From the NCBI RefSeq assembly GCF_035668035.1, contig NZ_JAYMYJ010000160.1, forward strand, positions 98,736 to 162,735: a stretch of 64,000 nt of DNA, read 5' to 3'. Shown here in pieces: positions 35,381-44,956 of this stretch. Position 1 is the first letter of the stretch. The number at the start of each line of letters is the position of its first letter. This stretch comes from Thiothrix phosphatis. Its GTDB lineage: Bacteria > Pseudomonadota > Gammaproteobacteria > Thiotrichales > Thiotrichaceae. The notes beneath the pieces were generated by a model. That model was not told where the DNA came from and made no database searches. It saw only the letters and a list, made by a program, of their open reading frames with translations. A program made the position numbers and the translations under genes.

Positions 35381-36108
35381 CTCAGTTAGCCCTGGTTATT
35401 GACCTGAACGTCTGCGTAGGCTGTAGCGCCTGCGTCACCTCCTGCAAGGAATGGAACACCTCCGGCTCCGGCGGCGGTGGCATGGTCGACAAAAACCCAT
35501 ACGGCAAAGACCCGACCGGCACCTTCTTCAATCGTGTACAGACGTTTGAAGTGGGCGAATATCCGAAAGTGGAAACGGTCCACTTTCCGAAAAGCTGCCT
35601 GCATTGCGAAGACCCACCATGCGTGCCGGTATGCCCGACAGGTGCGAGCTACAAACGCAAGGAAGACGGTATCGTGCTGGTCGATTACGACAAGTGCATC
35701 GGCTGCAAATACTGCTCATGGGCCTGCCCATACGGCGCGCGCGAAATCGACGAAAAGCAGAAGGTCATGAAGAAATGCACCCTGTGCGTCGACCGCATTT
35801 ACGACATGAGCCTGCCGGAAGAGCGCCGCAAGCCTTCCTGTGTGCTGGCCTGCCCGACCAGTGCGCGTTTGTTTGGCGATGTACATGACCCGGATTCCGA
35901 AGTTTCCACCGCAATCGCCGAGCGTGGCGGCTATCAGTTGCAGCCGGAATGGGGAACCCGCCCGGCCAACCATTACCTGCCCCGGCAGAAAACCAAGTCG
36001 CATGTGACCGAAGAGTCCCTGCACCGTGTCGACAACCCGTTGAAGAAAGAAGAACAGCGTGCCCCGGCCAGCGCCGACCTGCCGACGCTGGACGACTTCC
36101 TGTTCTAA
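35377..36108 (+). CDS. soeB: Sulfite dehydrogenase iron-sulfur subunit SoeB
   Basis: A 243-residue ferredoxin-like electron-transfer subunit with cysteine clusters for four [4Fe-4S] centres: CVGCSACVTSC, CLHCEDPPCVPVC, CIGCKYCSWAC and CTLC with the later CVLAC. It has the NarH/DmsB/PsrB fold and should pass electrons from SoeA to the membrane subunit. ATGA overlap with soeA indicates tight coupling. Confidence 0.9.
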   Translation: MTQLALVIDLNVCVGCSACVTSCKEWNTSGSGGGGMVDKNPYGKDPTGTFFNRVQTFEVGEYPKVETVHFPKSCLHCEDPPCVPVCPTGASYKRKEDGIVLVDYDKCIGCKYCSWACPYGAREIDEKQKVMKKCTLCVDRIYDMSLPEERRKPSCVLACPTSARLFGDVHDPDSEVSTAIAERGGYQLQPEWGTRPANHYLPRQKTKSHVTEESLHRVDNPLKKEEQRAPASADLPTLDDFLF

Positions 36109-36121
36109 GGAGATTTTACCC

Positions 36122-37096
36122 ATGCACCCTGCTTTTTCGGTCATTTTCCTGACGACGCTGATCGGCGCGGGCCAGGGCCTGTTTCTGGCGCTGTATACCG
36201 GCCAGGTTTACAACACCTTCGGCGTGGTGGGCGATGCCGCCCCGCTAAACCTGTACCTTACCGGCACCCTGATCGTGCTGGTGCTGATGGGGCTTGGTTT
36301 GTTTGCGTCCTTCTTCCATTTGGGCCGCCCGGAACGCGCCTGGCGTGCAGCAACCAAGTGGAAAACCTCCTGGCTGGCGCGTGAAGTGATTGTGCTGCCC
36401 GCCTTCAGCGGCATGGCGTTCATCTGGGGCGCGTTGCATCACTTCGGGATTGATCCGGTTCTCACCACCACCGGCGCGGTGGAAATCAGGTTGACCCTGG
36501 TGGTTGGGTTGCTGGCGGGGTTGCTGTCATTGCTGCTGTACCTGTGCACCGGCATGGTTTACGCGGCGATCAGATTCATCCAGGAATGGGCGTCGCCGCT
36601 GACCATCATCAACTATACCTTGCTGGGGCTGGCTTCCGGTTTTACCTTGGCGGCGACGTTGGGGGGCTATTTCAACAGCAGCCTGACCAATGCGTATGCG
36701 GGCTGGGCGCTGGTGTTCACGCTGGCGGGGTTTGTCATGCGCATGTTTTCGCTGCGCCGCAATGCCAACCTCAAGCGCAAGAGCACCCTCAGCACCGCAA
36801 TTGGCGTGCGCCACCCGAACATCCGCCAGATTTCGCAGGGGGCGATGGGCGGCTCGTTCAATACCCGTGAATTCTTCCACCACAAAAGCCCGCAGTTTGT
36901 GCAGGCGGTGAAAGTGTTTTTCCTGATCGCTGCCTTTATCGCGCCGGTGACGCTGGTGGTGATCGGCTGGTCAAACCAGATGCTGGCGCTGCTGGCGGTG
37001 GCGGTGCTGGTGCAATATGTCGGATTGCTGGCGGAACGCTGGTTTTTCTTCGCACAGGCGAACCATCCGCAGAATTTGTACTACCAGGCGACGTGA
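36122..37096 (+). CDS. soeC: Sulfite dehydrogenase membrane anchor SoeC
   Basis: A 324-residue polytopic membrane protein of the DmsC type with about eight helices, anchoring SoeAB and reducing quinone. AAGGAG lies 10 bases before the ATG at 36122, and the longer frame starting inside soeB is rejected. Motifs include FHLGRPERAWRAATKWKTSWL, typical of DmsC-like subunits. No terminator is clear behind it. Confidence 0.88.
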   Translation: MHPAFSVIFLTTLIGAGQGLFLALYTGQVYNTFGVVGDAAPLNLYLTGTLIVLVLMGLGLFASFFHLGRPERAWRAATKWKTSWLAREVIVLPAFSGMAFIWGALHHFGIDPVLTTTGAVEIRLTLVVGLLAGLLSLLLYLCTGMVYAAIRFIQEWASPLTIINYTLLGLASGFTLAATLGGYFNSSLTNAYAGWALVFTLAGFVMRMFSLRRNANLKRKSTLSTAIGVRHPNIRQISQGAMGGSFNTREFFHHKSPQFVQAVKVFFLIAAFIAPVTLVVIGWSNQMLALLAVAVLVQYVGLLAERWFFFAQANHPQNLYYQAT

Positions 37097-37271
37097 TTTT
37101 GGGGCTGGTTGGTGGCCATGGCAGGGCGTTTGCTGGTGAAGCTGGTTCTATTACGTGGTGGTTTACATGACCTCTAAACATCTGGTTTTGGCGGGTTATG
37201 ATTTAGATGCGTTGACGGGTTCCTTGCTGGAAGCCAGCTGAAAGTTGGTTGCATCTAGGAATTGGATTTGT

Positions 37272-39140
37272 TTAGGCTTCGATGCCTTCCGATAGGGCAT
37301 GGGTAAAGTCTGTCTCCCGGTGGCTGGTCAATAACAGCCTGTCGGTTGAGCGGGTCATGCCGACATACAGGAGTTTTGCTTCATCAGGCGCTGTTGTCTG
37401 GTCAGTGTCGATGAAACCCACGCCTGCAATCACAACCAAGGAAAACTCCAACCCTTTGCTGCTATGAAGGGTCATCAATTTCACACTGTCGGCCATGGGG
37501 TTGAAACGCTTCTTGCTGGCTGAATCGCTTAACCAGTGGCAGGGGATAGAGGCTGACGATAACGCTTGATACAACTCTCGCCCCTGCGGGACATGGCGGT
37601 AAAGCACAGCCATGTCAGCCCATGGGATTCCCTTGCTGTCATGCCAATGTTGCAGCCAATGTGTGATCCTGGCGACTTCTGCCCCGAAGCTTGGAAAAAT
37701 GCGCAGTTCTGGGTTGAAGCTATGGTGGCCAACAGCTTGTGGTTCAATCAGTGGTATATGGTCGTCATCGCTGTCTTGGGGCTGCAAAAATTGGCGGGCA
37801 AACCGATACGCAAAGCTGAAAACCTCATCGGTATTGCGGTAGTTGAGCTTGAGGATGGTGGTGCGCCCCTGGGCTTTGACGCCGACACTGGAAAGGCTGA
37901 ATTTCAGTTGTTTCTGCGGCTGATAAATCGACTGGGCGTCATCGTACAGCAGCAACAGGGAGTCAGTTTCCGGATCCACCATGCCACTGATCAGTTTGAG
38001 CCATTCCGGTTCGAAATCATGGCCTTCATCGATCATGATGGCACCGTACTGGGCGCGGGGGATCCGCCCATTTTCGACAGAAGCGATGACTGCGCCAACC
38101 AACGCATTCACGTATTCCATTCCCTGCGCTTGCGGGCGGTCAATGTGGTAGGCGCGTAACTGTTCACCACACCAATCATGGAAATGGTAAACGCTGACTT
38201 TATCGTTGACGCCTTTTTCCTCCATCAGCGTGCGTAGGCGGGCGGCAAGGGCAATGTTGTAGCACAGCACCAGGATAGGCTTATGCAGCAGTTTCGCCAG
38301 ATACAGGCAGCGGTAACCCAGAATCAACGTCTTGCCTGAACCCGAGACGCCATGGATGACACGGTGCCCATTCCCCATGCTCCGGGCCAATTGCTCCTGC
38401 TGCATATCCATGACCTTGATGATGTCTGGCAAGAGTGTGTCAGCCTGCGCTGGTTCTGACGCTTCGCTGCTGCCCGCCAGTGGGTCAGCGAATAGGCTGC
38501 CTTGTCCAGCGATACGGATTTCGGGGAAGATATGCCAGCGGATGCGGTCGATCTGCGGCACGCTCAACGGCTTGCTGAACTGATAGTCAAACATGTTCCA
38601 CAAACATTGCTGAAAATCTTCTGGATCCGTGTTTTCCTGCATTTCATCCCGGCACAGGACACGGTTCCACGGCAACACTTCAGGCAGGTCAGTGCTGGAA
38701 AATTGCTGGCGGGTAATCTGGCTCAACACCACTCCGTAACCGTAGGGGAACACGAGTTTTCCCTGATGCTTGCCGCCATGCATGATCAGTTGCGGGTCTT
38801 GCTCCAATTGCTGTATCAGTTTGTAGGCACATTGCCTTGCCTGTTCCAGCGGGTTTGCAACCGTTTTCAAACCGTTATCCGTGAGCAAGGTTGCGGAAAC
38901 CTTGTCGATGGAGCGGATATGCTCCAGCTTCCAATCTTTCACCTCCAGCAATAACAGGCCGCGCCAAGGATGGACGATAATGAAGTCGGCATAGCGCTGC
39001 CGAAAGCCGCTGCCGACACGCGGCTCATACCAGCACAGGTAATCATTTTCCAGCAATTGCTCCAACCGCCGGGCGAAGCGCTTTTCGCCGGAAGTCATCT
39101 TGCTGATGCAACTGTTCAGGGAAGGGATCAGGGTAGCCAT
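37272..39140 (-). CDS. NERD-domain UvrD/Rep-like helicase
   Basis: About 622 residues. The N-terminal NERD/nuclease-related domain shows YADFIIVHPWRGLLLLEVKDW, the Asp/Glu-x-Lys pattern of a restriction-endonuclease fold. A superfamily 1 helicase follows with Walker A HGVSGSGKTLIL, motif II IDEGHDFEPEW, KLNYRNT and the C-terminal MTLHSSKGLEFSLVV and LLYVGMTR. The start at 39140 is a guess among several in-frame ATGs up to 39179. It is divergent from the phosphorothioation gene set and may be part of the same defence island; NERD helicases recur in such islands. Direct function unknown. Confidence 0.82.
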   Translation of the reverse strand: MATLIPSLNSCISKMTSGEKRFARRLEQLLENDYLCWYEPRVGSGFRQRYADFIIVHPWRGLLLLEVKDWKLEHIRSIDKVSATLLTDNGLKTVANPLEQARQCAYKLIQQLEQDPQLIMHGGKHQGKLVFPYGYGVVLSQITRQQFSSTDLPEVLPWNRVLCRDEMQENTDPEDFQQCLWNMFDYQFSKPLSVPQIDRIRWHIFPEIRIAGQGSLFADPLAGSSEASEPAQADTLLPDIIKVMDMQQEQLARSMGNGHRVIHGVSGSGKTLILGYRCLYLAKLLHKPILVLCYNIALAARLRTLMEEKGVNDKVSVYHFHDWCGEQLRAYHIDRPQAQGMEYVNALVGAVIASVENGRIPRAQYGAIMIDEGHDFEPEWLKLISGMVDPETDSLLLLYDDAQSIYQPQKQLKFSLSSVGVKAQGRTTILKLNYRNTDEVFSFAYRFARQFLQPQDSDDDHIPLIEPQAVGHHSFNPELRIFPSFGAEVARITHWLQHWHDSKGIPWADMAVLYRHVPQGRELYQALSSASIPCHWLSDSASKKRFNPMADSVKLMTLHSSKGLEFSLVVIAGVGFIDTDQTTAPDEAKLLYVGMTRSTDRLLLTSHRETDFTHALSEGIEA

Positions 39141-39416
39141 GATTGTTGTAACTGTTTCGACCATACGATATGGCGTCAAGTATATACCACTGCCTTGCTG
39201 GACGAATAACCGCCTATCTTTTAAGTAATTCCAGCATTTTTATTATAAAAATATAATCATAAATATTGATAATCAATGGTGGCCTGATGTAAATTTACCC
39301 TACCTGTTTCACGCTGTATTCTTTGGGCAAAGCGCTCTATTGGCTATGTTTCATACATATCTCCGGGCTTAATGTTTTACAGGTTTTCTCATTTTTCGCT
39401 AAGTAATTGAGTGTTA

Positions 39417-40577
39417 ATGAATAAACAACCCCTATACTTGGATGCGGCATCAACTACGCCTGTTGCGCCGGAAGCCATAGCGGCAATGCTTTGCTACCTA
39501 GGGTCTAGCGGGTGTTACTACAATCCCTCATCTACAAATCACCTGCCCGGCCAAGAGGCAGCAGCCTCCGTAGACACGTTCCGCACAGCGATTGCCACGG
39601 CTATTGGCTGCGAACCAGAAGAGGTTGTGTTCACATCAGGCGCAACAGAAGCAAATAACCTGGCCTTAAGGGGCATAGCGCACACCCATGCAAGCCAAGG
39701 CAAGCACATAATTACATCGCTCATTGAACACAAATCAGTCCTGGAAACATGCCGGTCGCTAGAGCGGGAAGGCTTTACGCTAACCTACCTAAGGCCGGAT
39801 AGCGGGGGGACGATAAACCCTGATGCTGTAAAAAATGCTTTGCGCCCTGATACCTTGCTGGTTTCGCTGCTCCATACCAATAATGAAACTGGGGTGATCC
39901 AGCCAGTTGGGGAAATTGCCAGTTTGCTGGCGGACGCTGGGGTGCTATTTCATGTCGATGCTGCCCAGGCAGTTGGCAAGTTGCCCCTCAACCTGAGCGA
40001 AACCCCCATTGATTTGCTTTCACTGTCTGCCCATAAATTCCATGGCCCCAAGGGGGTGGGATGTTTGGTTATCCGCAATCGCCGCCATCTGCGCCTAGAA
40101 CCTCTATTGACTGGTGGCGGGCAAGAATTTGGGCTGCGTTCCGGAACATTGGCCACCCATCAGATTGCTGGAATGAGTGTGGCCTTGCAGCTTGCCACCA
40201 AGCATCAAGCACAAGACCACTCACACGTTTCAACGCTGAATAGACTATTTATTGAGCAGCTCGAACAAAATTTTGCTATAAAAATACACGGCGATAGAGA
40301 ACGAAGTTCACCTTATATTGTCAATTTTTCCATCTATGGCATTAGCAGCGATGCGTTGATAAACCAACTCGCCACAGAGGTGGCCTTATCATCCGGGTCT
40401 GCTTGCGCCTCGGGAACTGTCGACCCCTCTTATGTGTTACGGGCAATGGGGATCGAAGGGGATGCGTTGTATGGGGCTGTCAGGGCAAGTTTCAGCCGTT
40501 ACCACACAATGGCAGACATTTCACTGGCGGTGGAGCGCATTGTTGCTGCTGTGCGCCGGATGCAGGAATTGGATTGA
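39417..40577 (+). CDS. Cysteine desulfurase (SspA/DndA-like)
   Basis: A 386-residue PLP enzyme releasing sulfur from cysteine. PLP Lys is in SLSAHKFHGPKG, and the persulfide Cys lies in SSGSACASG. Other family marks are FTSGATEANNLAL, HTNNETGVIQPV and HVDAAQAVGK. The context, immediately before DUF4007, ATPase and PP-loop genes, makes it the sulfur donor (SspA role) of DNA phosphorothioation rather than an IscS paralogue. ATG at 39417 is used; GTG at 39411 is an alternative. The upstream region carries a palindrome ATTGATAATCAAT at 39265-39277. Confidence 0.88.
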   Translation: MNKQPLYLDAASTTPVAPEAIAAMLCYLGSSGCYYNPSSTNHLPGQEAAASVDTFRTAIATAIGCEPEEVVFTSGATEANNLALRGIAHTHASQGKHIITSLIEHKSVLETCRSLEREGFTLTYLRPDSGGTINPDAVKNALRPDTLLVSLLHTNNETGVIQPVGEIASLLADAGVLFHVDAAQAVGKLPLNLSETPIDLLSLSAHKFHGPKGVGCLVIRNRRHLRLEPLLTGGGQEFGLRSGTLATHQIAGMSVALQLATKHQAQDHSHVSTLNRLFIEQLEQNFAIKIHGDRERSSPYIVNFSIYGISSDALINQLATEVALSSGSACASGTVDPSYVLRAMGIEGDALYGAVRASFSRYHTMADISLAVERIVAAVRRMQELD

Positions 40578-41513
40578 ATGAAACTGAACAAGAACAAAAC
40601 GGCCTTTGGGCGGCACGAAACCTTCCCCTTGCGGTATGGCTGGCTGACCAAAGGTGTGGAAGTTATTGGCAAGCAAAAGGGCATTTTTCAGGAACGCGAA
40701 CACGAAACAGCCATGACCGAGTTGGGGTTGGGGCGCAACATGGTCAATGCCCTGCACTACTGGTTACACGTTACCGGATTAGCCACCTTCGTTGGTGGTG
40801 ACGGATCAGTTTCCCCGCTAGGTAAGGCTTTGCTGGGCAAAGAAGGCGACCCTTACCTGGAAGATGAAGCCACATTGTGGATCGTGCATTGGTTGATTGC
40901 CTCCAATGCCGAGTGGGCGACAGGGTTTTTCTGGTTCTTCAACCACTATTCCGCGCCACGTTTCCGCGACAAGGACGCCCTGCAAGCCCTGGAAGATTTC
41001 GTGGCACAAGAATTGGGCTTGAAGCGGGCACACACTACGCTGAAATCTGATATATCAACTTTACTACGCATGTACTCACCTGTTGCCAGTCGTGGTGGAG
41101 AAGAACACCTCGATTCACCCTTGGCGTCCTTGCAATTGGTGAATATCGACGAAGGCTATGGTTACAACAGTTTGCGGACGTCGCGCCCCTTTTTGCCAAC
41201 GGTAGCCATGCACTTTGCCCTGCAACAACGCTTTGCTGAACACGCAGGCAAACACCAAAACGCTAAAGAAGCCGCCATTCCTGTGCGTGACCTGCTTTAT
41301 GGCGGCAGTGGTTGGGCGGCTCCTGGCGCTATATTCCGCTTGAATGAAGATGGCCTGATGACGTGTTTGCATCAGATGATGGAAGATTACCCGCGCATGT
41401 ATGAATTGCGCGATACGGCAGGCGTCAACCAGCTTTACCGTTTGACCCCCCCGCAACGGCCTGAAACTGTGTTGGCCAATTACTACCAGCACTACAAGGG
41501 GGAAGCGGCATGA
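40578..41513 (+). CDS. DUF4007 protein, SspB-like phosphorothioation component
   Basis: A 311-residue protein with the DUF4007 pattern: FGRHETFPLRYGWLTKG near the N-terminus, LGLGRNMVNALHYWL, SPLGKALLG, WIVHWLIAS and the C-terminal YPRMYELRDT. In SspABCD systems the DUF4007 protein SspB is a DNA-handling subunit that works with SspC and SspD. The ATG follows the sspA-like stop without gap, and the stop overlaps the next ATG by four bases. A second, diverged DUF4007 gene is present near 56.6 kb. Confidence 0.85.
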   Translation: MKLNKNKTAFGRHETFPLRYGWLTKGVEVIGKQKGIFQEREHETAMTELGLGRNMVNALHYWLHVTGLATFVGGDGSVSPLGKALLGKEGDPYLEDEATLWIVHWLIASNAEWATGFFWFFNHYSAPRFRDKDALQALEDFVAQELGLKRAHTTLKSDISTLLRMYSPVASRGGEEHLDSPLASLQLVNIDEGYGYNSLRTSRPFLPTVAMHFALQQRFAEHAGKHQNAKEAAIPVRDLLYGGSGWAAPGAIFRLNEDGLMTCLHQMMEDYPRMYELRDTAGVNQLYRLTPPQRPETVLANYYQHYKGEAA

Positions 41514-44500
41514 GTGGCTTGAGCGAACAAATCCGTTTGCGGGCAGGCTACACCCGTTCCGTCAATTTGCAGCGTGATGTGGGCAATCTGGAGTTGGTAA
41601 AGGCTTATTTGCCAACAGCCAAATCGTTGCAAGCCTTGGAGCAAGTGACCGACAGCTTGAGTGATGCGCCTGCTGACCGGGCACTGGCATTAATCGGCCC
41701 TTACGGCTCGGGAAAATCCGCCTTTGCCTTGTTCCTTTCCGCATTACTGGCTGGGAATGATGACCCGCTACGCCAGGCTGCGTTAACCGTCTTGGCGCAG
41801 CATGACCATGCCAAGGCATTGCTGCCACACTTCAAGCAACCCGCTGTTGGCGAACGCGGCTTTTTGCGCGTCGTGGTTAATGGCATCCCAACATCCTTGA
41901 GCAAGCAATTGCTGGCGGCCTTTGCCCATGCAATGGAGCAGCAAGGTATGGACAAAGCCTTTCAGCGCAAAGTCCTGACAGCCGCCCAAGATGCTACGCC
42001 ACCAACGATGGATCGCGTCATCGCGCTGATCGAAGAGATTCAGTTGGAGTGGGCGATCCTGGGTGGGGCGGGCGTATTGCTCGAAATTGATGAACTGGGC
42101 AAGTTCCTCGAATATGAAGCGTACCACCCGCAAAACCGCGAAATCCATTTGCTGCAACTGTTGGCGGAACACGCCCATCAAGGTGGGGATGCGCCCTTGC
42201 ACATCGTGGTCATGCTGCACCAATCGTTTGAGCATTACACACAACGTTTGGGCAAACACCTGCGGGACGAATGGCAGAAAATTCAGGGGCGTTTCAATAC
42301 GCTGGCATTCCTTGAACCTGCTGAACAGGCATTACGGATTGTCGCCGCCGCATTTGACGGCCACTGCCCGTTACCCGCCGCCACCCAAACACAACTGGAC
42401 ATTTGGGCAACAGTACTGGCCGAAGAAGGGGCGCTCCCACATGGCATGGACAAACCCAATGCCCAAGCCCTGTTTGCACAATGCTATCCCTTGCACCCCC
42501 TGACGACGCTGATATTGCCGACCTTGTGCCAGAAGGTTGCCCAGAATGAACGCACCCTGTTTTCATACTTGGGTAGCCAGGAACCATTTGGCCTACGTCA
42601 CCGGCTTGCCCAGTTGCATGTGGGTGAATGGGTCATGCCTGCCGATTTGTATGACTACTTTATGCTGAATCATCCCGGCGGTTTCTCAGATCCCCTGACC
42701 TACCATCGCTGGGTGGAAGTGGTGACAGCGCTGGAACGTTTTGATGCTGCCCCAAATGACCCTGCTGTTGGTTTGCTGAAAGTTATCGGCTTGCTGAATC
42801 TGGTGGGCAGCCAACGTGGCCTGAAAGCCAGCCAGCCCATTTTGCAACTGGCTTTTGGTGAAAGCCTGCCACAACATAGCCAGCGGTTGCTGGATGCCTC
42901 CATTATCCATTTCCGCAGTTTCAACCAGGAATACCGTGTCTGGCAGGGCAGTGATTTCGACTTGGCCGGTAGTTTGCGGCAAGCAAGGGTGGAGTTTGAA
43001 AACCTGCCACTGGCGGACAAACTCAACGCGCTCGCACCGTTCAAGTCTGTAGTGGCACGCCGCGCCACCATTGAAAAGGGCACATTACGCAGCTTCTCGC
43101 CGTATTTTGCTTCCCACCTTACCCGCAATAAAGCCAAGCTGGGGCAAACATCCCCGCGCATCGTGTTTTACCTCGCTGAAGAGGGCGAAGTGTTGCCGGA
43201 CATGAACACGTTCGGCCAATACGACGTGGTTGCAGTATGCCACTCCACCGAACGGCTGCGGGAAGCCGTCATCACCCAATTGGCCTTGCAGGAATTGCCC
43301 AAGCATCACGCAGCCCTGCACCAAGACCCGGTGGCGCAGCGTGAATACCGGGACTGGCTGCACAATGCCGAAATAGAAACCAGCAAGCGTTTACGGAGCT
43401 TTCTGGAAGAACCGGAATCCCTGCAATGGTCTGCGAATGGCAAGGCATGGACTGTGCTTAACCGCCGCAGTTTGCAGGGGCAGTTATCCACATGGATGAA
43501 GGAGTCTTGCTACCCGAAAGCGCCGCTGATCCGCAATGAGTTGGCCAATTGGGACAAGCCATCCCCTAGTGCCAATACTGGGCGCAAACGCCTGATCAAC
43601 GCCATGCTCACCTCGGCTGACCAGCCCTATCTGGGGATTGAGAAAACGCCTGCGGAAATGAGCTTGTATTTGTCATTGCTTTACGCAACAGAGTTGCATC
43701 GGCAAGAAAAAGGGCGTTGGGGATTTCATGCGCCCGCTCCAGAGGATGTGCTGGACAATGGGAAATTGCTATTCCAGATCCCTAATAGTTTGCAGCCGAT
43801 GTGGGAAGCCATCACCCAATTGCTGGGCAATGCAGGCGCAAGGCAAGTGCCACTCACCGAAATCTACAATGCCTTGCGGCAACCGCCCTTCGGCATCAAG
43901 CTGGGGGTATTGCCGGTTATCCTGGTTGCCTATTTCCTGGCCTATCGTCGTGAAGTGGCGCTGTATCAGGAAGGCGTATTCTCCGATGACATGTCCTTGG
44001 CGCAAGCAGAACTCCTGTGCCGTCGCCCCGAGCTGTTTGCACTGGAACGTTTCGAGTTGAAAGGTGTGCGCGGCGACTTGTTTGACCAGTACATGGGGAC
44101 AGTGGTTGGCAAGGTGCGCGAAGACGCCTCCCTATTGGACATCGTGGGGCCGTTGGTGCGTTTTGTTTCCAATTTGCCGCCCTACACCATGCGTTGTTCA
44201 GGTTTGAGTGCGGATGCCGAGCGGGTACGCAAGGTGTTCGCCCAGGCGAAAAGTCCGGGGGCCTTGTTGTTCAATGAGTTGCCTCAGGCTTGTGGGCTTG
44301 CCGTTGATGCATTTGAGTCCGGCGACGCGGTGTTGGTGGAAAGCTTTATCCAGCGTTTGGTGGCCGTTTTGCGCGAGCTGAATGCCGCCTACGGGACACT
44401 ATTGGAGCATTGGCAGGCGCAGTTAAACCAGGTGTTGCTGGATGGGGCGATGCCTGACCTGCCGTCACTACGGGCGGAGTTGGCAAAGCGTTATGCGGGG

Positions 44501-44956
44501 TTGGACAAATACGCGACTGACCAGAAAGGGGTTGGGGCGTTCATCCGTCGCCTTGGGGATTCTGGGTATGACTCTGACCAGGCTTGGCTGGAATCCATCG
44601 CCACATTGGTTGAGGGCGTCCCACCGAAAAAATGGGCGGATGAGAACCGCTTGCAGGCAGGCTTGCGGCTGGAAGAGCGTGGGCAACAGTTGCGGGATTT
44701 GATCAAGCTGCGGTTGGCTGTTCCCAATGCTGACAATGCCCAGGGCACCGTTTTGATCCGATGGGTGGACACCACGCATGGGGAAAGAAGCCGGGTGGTG
44801 CAACTCTCGGACTCCCAGCGGAAAGCTGTTGAAAAGCGGGTGGGGGAAATTGCCAAAGGATTGGATGGGCTTAACGAATCCGAACAACTGGCCATTATTG
44901 CCAGCCTGTTGGGGCGTTTATCACAAAAAGAGCAAATGGAAGAGGTTCAGTCATGA
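41510..44956 (+). CDS. Large P-loop ATPase, SspC-like
   Basis: A 1148-residue cytosolic ATPase. Walker A GPYGSGKS is at residues 63-70, Walker B with the distinctive LLEIDELGKFLEY at 190-202, and VVMLHQSFEHY is a sensor-like strand. The long helical remainder has no recognised nuclease. Position between the DUF4007 gene and the PP-loop gene equals SspC, the ATPase of the phosphorothioation complex. It shares the DExG[KR][FY]LEY block with the 1500-residue ATPase near 57.5 kb, indicating distant paralogy. Four-base overlaps on both sides indicate coupled translation. Confidence 0.82.
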   Translation: MSGLSEQIRLRAGYTRSVNLQRDVGNLELVKAYLPTAKSLQALEQVTDSLSDAPADRALALIGPYGSGKSAFALFLSALLAGNDDPLRQAALTVLAQHDHAKALLPHFKQPAVGERGFLRVVVNGIPTSLSKQLLAAFAHAMEQQGMDKAFQRKVLTAAQDATPPTMDRVIALIEEIQLEWAILGGAGVLLEIDELGKFLEYEAYHPQNREIHLLQLLAEHAHQGGDAPLHIVVMLHQSFEHYTQRLGKHLRDEWQKIQGRFNTLAFLEPAEQALRIVAAAFDGHCPLPAATQTQLDIWATVLAEEGALPHGMDKPNAQALFAQCYPLHPLTTLILPTLCQKVAQNERTLFSYLGSQEPFGLRHRLAQLHVGEWVMPADLYDYFMLNHPGGFSDPLTYHRWVEVVTALERFDAAPNDPAVGLLKVIGLLNLVGSQRGLKASQPILQLAFGESLPQHSQRLLDASIIHFRSFNQEYRVWQGSDFDLAGSLRQARVEFENLPLADKLNALAPFKSVVARRATIEKGTLRSFSPYFASHLTRNKAKLGQTSPRIVFYLAEEGEVLPDMNTFGQYDVVAVCHSTERLREAVITQLALQELPKHHAALHQDPVAQREYRDWLHNAEIETSKRLRSFLEEPESLQWSANGKAWTVLNRRSLQGQLSTWMKESCYPKAPLIRNELANWDKPSPSANTGRKRLINAMLTSADQPYLGIEKTPAEMSLYLSLLYATELHRQEKGRWGFHAPAPEDVLDNGKLLFQIPNSLQPMWEAITQLLGNAGARQVPLTEIYNALRQPPFGIKLGVLPVILVAYFLAYRREVALYQEGVFSDDMSLAQAELLCRRPELFALERFELKGVRGDLFDQYMGTVVGKVREDASLLDIVGPLVRFVSNLPPYTMRCSGLSADAERVRKVFAQAKSPGALLFNELPQACGLAVDAFESGDAVLVESFIQRLVAVLRELNAAYGTLLEHWQAQLNQVLLDGAMPDLPSLRAELAKRYAGLDKYATDQKGVGAFIRRLGDSGYDSDQAWLESIATLVEGVPPKKWADENRLQAGLRLEERGQQLRDLIKLRLAVPNADNAQGTVLIRWVDTTHGERSRVVQLSDSQRKAVEKRVGEIAKGLDGLNESEQLAIIASLLGRLSQKEQMEEVQS

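Noticed and set aside
37167..37241. 24-codon frame between soeC and the NERD-helicase
   Set aside because: It is too short to assess, has no ribosome-binding site and could be a gene remnant or chance.
39417..40577. Housekeeping IscS reading of the cysteine desulfurase
   Set aside because: No iscU, iscA or hscBA neighbours occur, while all adjacent genes belong to DNA phosphorothioation.
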